A stretch of 47,537 bases of DNA. It comes from an uncultured Opitutales bacterium. GTDB lineage: Bacteria > Verrucomicrobiota > Verrucomicrobiia > Opitutales > Intestinicryptomonadaceae. How positions within the stretch are numbered: position 1 is the stretch's first letter; every line of letters starts with the position of its first letter. Shown piece by piece: positions 41,839 to 47,537 of the stretch. The notes beneath the pieces were generated by a model, which searched no databases, was not told the DNA's origin, and saw only the letters and a program-made list of their open reading frames with translations. A program made the translations under genes and the position numbers. Location: positions 1 to 47,537 of the forward strand of contig URAJ01000018.1 in NCBI GenBank assembly GCA_900545715.1. Direction: 5' to 3'.

Positions 41839-42596
41839 ATCGCGCACTTGGAAAGGTTTTTTATCAGATCACCGCGTATTTTAGATATGTCCATCGAGTA
41901 ATTGTTGACGAAAGCGTAAATGTGCTTTTCGAGGACGCTGTCGTCGAGATATTGCGCCTTGCTCCTTACGAACTCACGCGTGGCTTTTGGATTTTCAAAA
42001 GCCGCCGAGATGCTTTGGCGGATAAGGCTCTCGACCGACTCTTTGCGCTTAGAGACATCTTTGCGGATGCAAATGCAGCCGAGCGGGACCGGAAGCCCCG
42101 TGCGCATTGTCCAAAAGCCTCCGAGGTCGGCGGCGAGCTCCAAGCCCTCGTCGGCAAACACGAATCTGCCCTCGTGAATCAGCACTCCCGCATCGGCCTC
42201 GCCAGCGGATATTGCGCTCGATATATCCCTAAAATAGGCGGCCTTCATCTCAATATCCCCGCCCGCGTAAAATTTAAGCAATGCCGCCGCCGTCGTATTG
42301 AGCCCGGGCACAAGCACTGGCTTTGAAGGGTCGAATTTTCCGCCCTTTTTCACGACGAGTATCGGGCCGGTCCCCATGCCGAGGGCGGCGCCGGCGTCGA
42401 GCAGCTCGTATTTATCGGAGTTTTTTATGTAGGCCGGAAAGGACATTTTCGTAAGCGGATATTTTCCGTTTTCGGCCGCAATATTTAGCTCCTCTATATC
42501 GGCAAATTCAAATTCAAATCCGGATTTTATCTTTTTAGATATGAGCGCCTCGTAGGAAAAGGTATCGTTTGGGCAAGGTGTTATTGCAAACTTCAT
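41835..42596 (-). CDS. mqnD: 1,4-dihydroxy-6-naphthoate synthase
   Basis: This 253-residue periplasmic-binding-protein-like fold enzyme starts with the MqnD signature TPCPNDTFSYEAL and continues with DIEELNIAAENGKYPLTKMS, GAALGMGTGPILVVKK and LNTTAAALLKFY. It turns cyclic dehypoxanthinyl futalosine into dihydroxy-naphthoate in menaquinone synthesis. The order mqnC then mqnD then mqnB along the minus strand is followed with short gaps or overlaps. Confidence 0.94.
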   Translation of the reverse strand: MKFAITPCPNDTFSYEALISKKIKSGFEFEFADIEELNIAAENGKYPLTKMSFPAYIKNSDKYELLDAGAALGMGTGPILVVKKGGKFDPSKPVLVPGLNTTAAALLKFYAGGDIEMKAAYFRDISSAISAGEADAGVLIHEGRFVFADEGLELAADLGGFWTMRTGLPVPLGCICIRKDVSKRKESVESLIRQSISAAFENPKATREFVRSKAQYLDDSVLEKHIYAFVNNYSMDISKIRGDLIKNLSKCAI

Positions 42597-42607
42597 AATT
42601 TTAAAAT

Positions 42608-43642
42608 TTAGAATTCGGAGACTGTCTCGTAAAGGCCGTTTCGCTCGCGCGGAACAAGCCCCGCAGAAACTATGATTTTACGCATATTTTCGGCGGTTGC
42701 GCGGTTGTCGATGCCAGTCGCGCGGACAACCATCTCGTCCATCAGAACTCCGCCGACGTCGTTTGCGCCGAATAGCAGCGCAACTTCCGCGACTTTCAAG
42801 CCCTCGGTAAGCCAGCCCGACTGAACGTAGTCTATATTGTCGAGATACGCGCGAGAGAGCGCGAGCGTTTTCAAAAAATCCGGCGCACCCGCGCGCCCGA
42901 CCTTTCCCTCTAAAAGAGTGCGCTCGGGCGATACCGGCCACGCGATAAACGCCTTAAAAACGCCAGTCTCGTCTTGGGTTCTGCGCACGACATCCAAATG
43001 CTCCACCCTCTCCGCAAAAGTTTCCCCCATCCCGAAAGTCATTGTGGCAGACGACGTCATCGAGTTTTCTGCCAGAGCCCTCATAACTTCCACCCATTCT
43101 TCAACGCTGCACTTGTTTGGGCAAAGAGACTTTCTTATGCGCTCCACAAGCAAATCCGCAGCCCCGGGAACCGAGTCCGCCCCCGCGGATTTTAGGCGGG
43201 ATACGGCGTCTTTCACATCAACCCCCGCCCCGCGCGCGAAAGACACTATTTCAGACGGCGAAAAGACGTGCAGCCACAGCGATGGGAAAGCCGACTTTAT
43301 TTTTGATAGCAGCCTTTCCGCCCAATCGAGAGTGAACTGTGGGCTGAGCCCGCCCTGCAACATTATCTGCGTCGCTCCCCTCTCCGCAGCCTCCGCGCAA
43401 AGGGAAAATATTTCGCCGTCAGAGAGCCTGTACGGTTTTACGACGCCTGCTTTTGCGTGGTATGCGCAAAACTTGCACTGGGCCGTGCATATATTCGAAT
43501 AGTTTATCATTCGGTTTACGACATATCCCGCCCGTCGGTTGGCAAAGGCGTTGCGGGGGGCCGCGAGTTTTGCAAGCTCAAATAGCGTCGCATTCTCGAG
43601 GCCGAGGGCCGCCTCTCGTGAGATTCTTTCCATTGTTTTCAT
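42608..43642 (-). CDS. mqnC: Cyclic dehypoxanthinyl futalosine synthase (radical SAM)
   Basis: This 344-residue radical-SAM enzyme has the cluster motif Cys52-x3-Cys56-x2-Cys59 in INYSNICTAQCKFCAY. Typical MqnC features are MLQGGLSPQF, WLHVFSPSEI, and the second half with TMTFGMGET and TGVFKAFIAWP. It closes the ring of dehypoxanthinyl futalosine. I assigned it as MqnC rather than MqnE by the HVFSPSE stretch and its partner at 44433 with the MqnE pattern. It starts at the ATG that overlaps the mqnA stop (ATGA). Confidence 0.9.
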   Translation of the reverse strand: MKTMERISREAALGLENATLFELAKLAAPRNAFANRRAGYVVNRMINYSNICTAQCKFCAYHAKAGVVKPYRLSDGEIFSLCAEAAERGATQIMLQGGLSPQFTLDWAERLLSKIKSAFPSLWLHVFSPSEIVSFARGAGVDVKDAVSRLKSAGADSVPGAADLLVERIRKSLCPNKCSVEEWVEVMRALAENSMTSSATMTFGMGETFAERVEHLDVVRRTQDETGVFKAFIAWPVSPERTLLEGKVGRAGAPDFLKTLALSRAYLDNIDYVQSGWLTEGLKVAEVALLFGANDVGGVLMDEMVVRATGIDNRATAENMRKIIVSAGLVPRERNGLYETVSEF

Positions 43643-44415
43643 TTCGTCGGAATTTCTGAACGGGCAAGGTCCGCGGCATAATCGAAAGCCTTTTTGAATA
43701 GGCCGCTCGGAAGCTCGTATTTTAAATTTCGGTAATATTTTTTTAGGGCTGGCGCGTCAAGCCCAGCGCAGGAAGTGCGCATTGCGCCCACCGCTTTCCC
43801 AATAACTGAGCCCGGATTTTTGCGGAATGCCGCGAGCGCATTTTTTATGTTTTTTTCAAGTAGCGGCGCGGCTTCCGAATAAACGTTTCTGCGCACTACA
43901 AAAACGGAATACACCATCGGGAGCCCTATTTCTGCGCGCCACATTTCGCCGAGGTCGGCGCAAAATTCGCGCGGTGTGAACGCGAGGGCTGCATCTCCTA
44001 TAAGCAGCGCGGCGTCGGCTGAATCGAGCGGAGCGCTCGGCATCGATAAAATGTCGGCGCCGTATTTGAGCCTGAACAAATGGGCGAAGGCGCGCGCGGA
44101 TGTCCCGGATTCGGGAGTTATGTAAAGCGATGCGTCCGGAAAGGATTTAAACGGCACCCTGGAAAATATTTTGACCGACATAACCTCGCCGTCGGAAAAT
44201 ATGCCGTAGCGCGGGAGAACCTTATAATGCTTCTCTATTTCGCCCTCGTAAACCCACCTTGAAATCATTGCGGCATCGACGTCTGCGCGCGCGGCGCGCG
44301 AGTTGAGCTCGGCGGGCACGGCGGAAAACGAGTCGAACTCCGGATAGTCGGCCTGAAAAAACGGCAGGGAGTTGACGTACGAAATTCTTCCGAGTGTATA
44401 GCGCGCTCCAGGCAT
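43639..44415 (-). CDS. mqnA: Chorismate dehydratase
   Basis: This 258-residue protein has the MqnA fold and starts with GRISYVNSLPFF, a strong family marker, then AELNSRAARADVDAAMIS, and ALLIGDAALAF. It converts chorismate to 3-enolpyruvyl-benzoate, the first committed step of the futalosine pathway. It follows mqnE by 17 bases and overlaps mqnC by 4 bases. Confidence 0.93.
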   Translation of the reverse strand: MPGARYTLGRISYVNSLPFFQADYPEFDSFSAVPAELNSRAARADVDAAMISRWVYEGEIEKHYKVLPRYGIFSDGEVMSVKIFSRVPFKSFPDASLYITPESGTSARAFAHLFRLKYGADILSMPSAPLDSADAALLIGDAALAFTPREFCADLGEMWRAEIGLPMVYSVFVVRRNVYSEAAPLLEKNIKNALAAFRKNPGSVIGKAVGAMRTSCAGLDAPALKKYYRNLKYELPSGLFKKAFDYAADLARSEIPTK

Positions 44416-44432
44416 TCCAGAATCGTCTGCGC

Positions 44433-45476
44433 CTATTTGCGCACTATGTAGTTTGAGTTTGACTTTACAGGCTCGAAACCGGCGGCGATGATTGTGCGGC
44501 GCATAAAGTTTTCGTCCCTATCAACCGGCGCAGCGCCTGCGGATACGGCGACTTCCTCGCGCCAATGCGTGCCGCCTATGTCGTCCGCCCCGAAGTTTAA
44601 TAGGACCTGCACAAATCTGTCGCCGTAATGGGTGACGGGCGTCCTGACGTGGGAAAAGTTGTCAAGCACAACCCTCGCAAGCGCGCAAATTTTCAAGTCG
44701 TACGTAGCCGACGAGCGCGCCGGTATGCCGCTTGAGCCCCTGCGGAATGGAAGCGGAACAAACGCCTTGAATCCGCCAGTTTCGGACTGGAGTTCGCGGA
44801 GTCTGAAAAGGTGGTCGACTACGCTTTCCGGAGTCTCTATGTGCCCGTACAGCATAGTGGCGTTGGTTCTAATTCCGTGGCTGTGGGCTATGCGCATTGC
44901 GTCAATCCATTCGTCGGCGGAAAGCTTGTCGGGGGCGATTTTATCGCGCACTTGCTTATCGAAAATCTCGGCGCCACCCCCCGGAAGGGCGTTTACGCCC
45001 GCCGCTTTTAGGCGTTCAAAAACCTCCCCGAGCGGAAGCCCGGACGCCTTTGCCATCGCCGCGCATTCCGACGCCGTAAACGCCACAATATTCAGCTTGG
45101 GATCGGCGCTTTTAACGGCGCGTATTATGTCTATGTAATAGCTCAGCGGAAGCTTGGAATATATGCCGCCTATTATGTGTATTTCCTCCGCCCCCATTTC
45201 CGAAAATTTTTTAGCGCGCTCAAAAACCTCCTCGGGCGTAAGCAAATACGCGCCCTCCTGCCCCTCCTTTTTGGAAAAGGAGCATATCGGGCAAAGAACT
45301 TCGCAAATGTTCGAATACGTAATGGCGGCGTTTACCGCGTAATATGCGCGGTTGGAATGGAGCTTGCGCCTCACTTTATCGGCAAGCTCGCCTATTTCGA
45401 GGGCAGAGCCCTCTTTCAAATACGCAAGGGCTGTTGCTTTGTCTATTTCGCAAGGTCTGTCTGAAAAATATGCCAT
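44433..45476 (-). CDS. mqnE: Aminofutalosine synthase (radical SAM)
   Basis: This 347-residue radical-SAM enzyme has Cys58-x3-Cys62-x2-Cys65 in NICEVLCPICSF. Typical MqnE features are EIHIIGGIYSKLPLSYY, NALPGGGAEI and TNATMLYGHIETP. It joins 3-enolpyruvyl-benzoate with SAM to form aminofutalosine. It is the first gene of the minus-strand mqn series, reading away from the ubiA-ubiX-ubiD series. A TTGACA lies upstream on minus, but a good -10 is lacking. Confidence 0.92.
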   Translation of the reverse strand: MAYFSDRPCEIDKATALAYLKEGSALEIGELADKVRRKLHSNRAYYAVNAAITYSNICEVLCPICSFSKKEGQEGAYLLTPEEVFERAKKFSEMGAEEIHIIGGIYSKLPLSYYIDIIRAVKSADPKLNIVAFTASECAAMAKASGLPLGEVFERLKAAGVNALPGGGAEIFDKQVRDKIAPDKLSADEWIDAMRIAHSHGIRTNATMLYGHIETPESVVDHLFRLRELQSETGGFKAFVPLPFRRGSSGIPARSSATYDLKICALARVVLDNFSHVRTPVTHYGDRFVQVLLNFGADDIGGTHWREEVAVSAGAAPVDRDENFMRRTIIAAGFEPVKSNSNYIVRK

Positions 45477-45536
45477 TTTTTTGAAAATGGATTAGCCGGT
45501 AAATTTGTCAACATTTTGCGGTTTTTCTAAAAATCG

Positions 45537-45565
45537 TTGCGCGCGCGGAAAATAAATGAGATATT
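45537..45565 (+). promoter_or_regulatory. Candidate promoter of ubiA with a start codon almost at +1
   Basis: TTGCGC (45537-45542), 17-base spacer, GATATT (45560-45565). Only 6 bases separate the -10 from the ATG of ubiA (45572), and there is no ribosome site. The same -10 and spacing occur before umuD at 3540-3568. Confidence 0.35.
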
Positions 45566-45571
45566 AAATGG

Positions 45572-46471
45572 ATGAATTTATCAAATACCCCGTGCGCGGC
45601 ACATGCCGCCGCCTTCATCAGAAACGCGACCGCATATTCGAGGCTCGTAAAACTCGAGCACACCCTATTCGCGCTTCCCTTCGCCTTGTCCGCCCTATGC
45701 CTTGCTTCATACTGCGGATACCCCGCTGGGATAAAGAAAATACTGCTGTGCGTCGCCGCATTCGCATGCGCGCGGGCGGCGGCAATGGGCTTTAACAGGC
45801 TTGCCGACATCAAGTACGACGCAAAAAATCCGCGCACAAAAATGCGCCCGAGCGTCACCGGAGAAATCTCCCCGAAAGCGGCGGCTGCGTTTACCGCAAT
45901 ATTTGCGGCGGGCTTTTGCGCATGCGCCTATTTTATAAACCTCGCCTGCTTCTACCTATCGTTTCCCGCTCTCGCGGTAATTTTAGGATATTCTTACGCA
46001 AAGCGTTTTACTTGCGCCGCACACTACATTCTCGGTCTTGCGCTTGCGCTCGCGCCCGCCGGGGCGTGGATTGCGGCGGCGGATTCGTTCGACCCGAGAA
46101 TCTTGTCGCTCTCGGGGGCGTTGTTTTTTAGCATAGCAGCCTTCGACATAATATACGCCTTGCAGGATATCGATTTTGACAGGCGCGAAAACCCCCATTC
46201 AATACCCGCCGCCCTGGGTAAAAACGGCGCGATTATTGTTGCGGGAATTTCCTTTGTGGCGGCCGCGGCTCTATTCTTTGCGGCGGGCGCGCTATTCGGC
46301 TTGGGAGTTTGCTACTTCCTGTGCGCCGCAATAATTACCGTGTTGTACATTTTGGGAATTTGCGCCGTAGTCTTTGGGGGCAACTCCTTCGTAAACGCCG
46401 TATTTTTCTATATAAACGTGGCCTCCGGGTGGCTCGGATTCTTTGGGATTGCCTGCCAGCTCGCGCTCTGA
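45572..46471 (+). CDS. mqnP: UbiA-family prenyltransferase (probably MqnP)
   Basis: This 299-residue membrane prenyltransferase has the first Asp-rich motif NRLADIKYD (Asn75 to Asp83) and the second motif DIDFDRREN near residue 198, which bind magnesium and the prenyl diphosphate. About eight membrane helices follow the first cytosolic segment. In futalosine organisms the UbiA homologue next to UbiD and UbiX is MqnP, which attaches the prenyl chain to 1,4-dihydroxy-6-naphthoate. It is divergent from mqnE, which supports this role. Confidence 0.88.
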   Translation: MNLSNTPCAAHAAAFIRNATAYSRLVKLEHTLFALPFALSALCLASYCGYPAGIKKILLCVAAFACARAAAMGFNRLADIKYDAKNPRTKMRPSVTGEISPKAAAAFTAIFAAGFCACAYFINLACFYLSFPALAVILGYSYAKRFTCAAHYILGLALALAPAGAWIAAADSFDPRILSLSGALFFSIAAFDIIYALQDIDFDRRENPHSIPAALGKNGAIIVAGISFVAAAALFFAAGALFGLGVCYFLCAAIITVLYILGICAVVFGGNSFVNAVFFYINVASGWLGFFGIACQLAL

Positions 46472-46486
46472 TTCAATTTTGGGGAA

Positions 46487-47095
46487 ATGAAAAAAAATGA
46501 CACAAATCGCCGCGCCGTTCTCGGCATTAGCGGAGCGTCGGGTTCGATATACGCGCTAAGGCTCGCAAAAATCCTGCTTGAAGCGGGGGCAGATTTATAC
46601 TGCATTCCAACGCGCGCCGCCGTAAAAATCCTCGCTGACGAAACCGGATACGCCGATTTCAATACGGCAATAGCCGCCCAACTGGAAAAGAATCCAGCCG
46701 ATTGCGGAAAGTTGCGCGTATGCGGCATAGACGATTTTGGCGCGCCCCCTGCGAGCGGCTCGTTTAGGTTCGATGCAATGGCGGTTTTGCCGTGCTCCAT
46801 GAACACTCTCGGGAAAATCGCGAACTCAATCGCCGACAACCTGCTGGTGCGGGCCGCGGACGTTGCTTTAAAAGAGCGCCGAAGGATAGTCGTATGCCCC
46901 CGCGAGACCCCCCTTGCGCTCTCGCATATTGAAAATATGCGCTCAATTTTTCTCGCGGGCGCGGTGGTGATGCCGGCTTGCCCCGCATTTTACAACAAGC
47001 CCTCCGGCATAATTGAAATCGCCGACTTTGTCGCCGGGCGCGCAGCCGCCTCAATGGGCTTTGGTTTTGAAGGCGTCAAGGAGTGGGGAATATGA
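46487..47095 (+). CDS. ubiX: UbiX-like flavin prenyltransferase
   Basis: This 202-residue flavoprotein has GISGASGSIYALRL at the N-terminus, AVLPCSMNTLGKIANSIADNLLVRAADVALKERR and ETPLALSHIENM, all typical of UbiX/Pad1. It makes the prenylated FMN that UbiD-type decarboxylases need. It lies 15 bases after the UbiA-type gene and overlaps ubiD by 4 bases (ATGA). Confidence 0.94.
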   Translation: MKKNDTNRRAVLGISGASGSIYALRLAKILLEAGADLYCIPTRAAVKILADETGYADFNTAIAAQLEKNPADCGKLRVCGIDDFGAPPASGSFRFDAMAVLPCSMNTLGKIANSIADNLLVRAADVALKERRRIVVCPRETPLALSHIENMRSIFLAGAVVMPACPAFYNKPSGIIEIADFVAGRAAASMGFGFEGVKEWGI

Positions 47096-47535
47096 AAAAA
47101 AATTTCAAAGACTTGCAGGAATTCATAGAATGCCTCGATTTGCTCGGCGAATTGCGGAAAATTGAATCGCCCGTTTCCCCCGAGATAGAGATTTCAAAGA
47201 TAGTCGATGCCGAATCCAAAAAGCCTGGCGGCGGGAAAGCGCTGCTTTTTGAGAATGTTGTGGACAACGGCAAAAAAACTTTTCCTGTGGCGGCAAATCT
47301 TTTCGGAAGCGAAAAAAGAATGGCGCTTGCAATCGGGGCGAAGACTCTCGCGCAGTCCGGAGACAGGATAGCTGAAATTGCAAGAATGTCTCCGCCCAGA
47401 AGTTTTTCCGACATTTTCGCCGCGGCAAAAAAGCTGTTTCCGCTCGTCAAAATATTTCCCAAAAAAATCTCCGGCGCGGCGCCGTCCGCCATGGCCGGAC
47501 AGGAGAATGACGGGAAATTTATGGATGCGCTGTGA
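47092..47535 (+). pseudogene. N-terminal part of a UbiD-family decarboxylase, stopped at the window edge
   Basis: The frame begins at ATG 47092 with GGGGA just upstream, overlapping ubiX by 4 bases. It carries the N-terminal UbiD pattern: LQEFIECLDLLGELRKI, VSPEIEISKI, ALLFENV, NLFGSEKRMALA. UbiD-type decarboxylases are about 480-610 residues, but here TGA at 47533 ends the protein after 147 residues, at a point where homologues go on with a Pro-rich stretch (ALP). The stop is 3 bases from the window end, so sequence error at the edge, a real truncation and a frame change cannot be separated. Its role would be removing the carboxyl from the prenylated naphthoate (MqnL-type). Confidence 0.6.
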
Positions 47536-47537
47536 AA

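Noticed and set aside
1..47537. tRNA, rRNA, CRISPR array, insertion sequence or prophage
   Set aside because: No cloverleaf with a GGTTCGAATCC-like arm, no rRNA conserved stretches, no spaced direct repeats and no transposase, integrase or phage structural gene could be seen.

Overview
This window looks like chromosomal DNA of an anaerobic or gut-type member of the Verrucomicrobiota (PVC group). The evidence is a futalosine-type menaquinone cluster, a string of type II-secretion-like pseudopilins, a small protein (32942-33427) that I associate from memory with Verrucomicrobia, and weak or absent Shine-Dalgarno sites. Nearly all of it is dense, ordinary-looking coding sequence on both strands. 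I see no rRNA, tRNA, CRISPR array, transposase or phage gene. The taxonomic call is an inference and has not been tested by a search.

Layout. 1-5.9 kb: a secreted hypothetical protein, an HTH protein, a umuDC-like pair whose UmuD has lost both catalytic residues, a CNNM/TlyC-type membrane protein and an AlkD-like protein. 5.7-10.1 kb: phosphohexomutase, glyA, rpiB and a low-molecular-weight phosphatase, all on the minus strand. 10.3-12.4 kb: a secreted transglutaminase-like/TPR protein, then a gene-free stretch with a possible structured RNA. 12.4-19.9 kb: a sugar locus with a Gfo/Idh oxidoreductase and an AraC regulator on minus, and a divergent plus-strand operon of GmhA-like isomerase, ROK kinase, MFS transporter and GH2 beta-mannosidase-like enzyme. 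19.9-25.8 kb: an addB-addA pair. 25.9-28.9 kb: three plus-strand genes (membrane protein, HAD phosphatase, lipoprotein). 29.1-31.8 kb: DUF151-dus-trmH and rpsT. 31.9-32.9 kb: about 1 kb without genes but with several hairpins and terminators. 32.9-38.3 kb: obg followed by five pseudopilins and a Verrucomicrobia-type small protein. 38.8-41.2 kb: tspO, xseA and a TVP38/TMEM64 protein. 41.2-47.5 kb: mqnE-mqnA-mqnC-mqnD-mqnB on minus, divergent from ubiA-ubiX-ubiD on plus.

How the genes fit together. The mqn and ubi genes together cover menaquinone synthesis from chorismate through aminofutalosine to the prenylated, decarboxylated naphthoquinol. Only the last C-methylation is missing from the window. 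The GH2 operon reads as import, phosphorylation and isomerisation of a sugar released from beta-linked (probably beta-mannoside) glycans, with a divergent AraC regulator. AddAB and the umuDC pair serve recombination and translesion synthesis. The pseudopilins supply minor-pilin-like parts of a type II-like machine whose ATPase, peptidase and secretin are not here.

Most notable items: the catalytically dead UmuD-like protein, the GmhA-ROK-MFS-GH2 combination, candidate structured RNAs at 12.1 and 32.1 kb, the pseudopilin cassette with its lineage-specific partner, and an in-frame stop in ubiD just before the end of the window.
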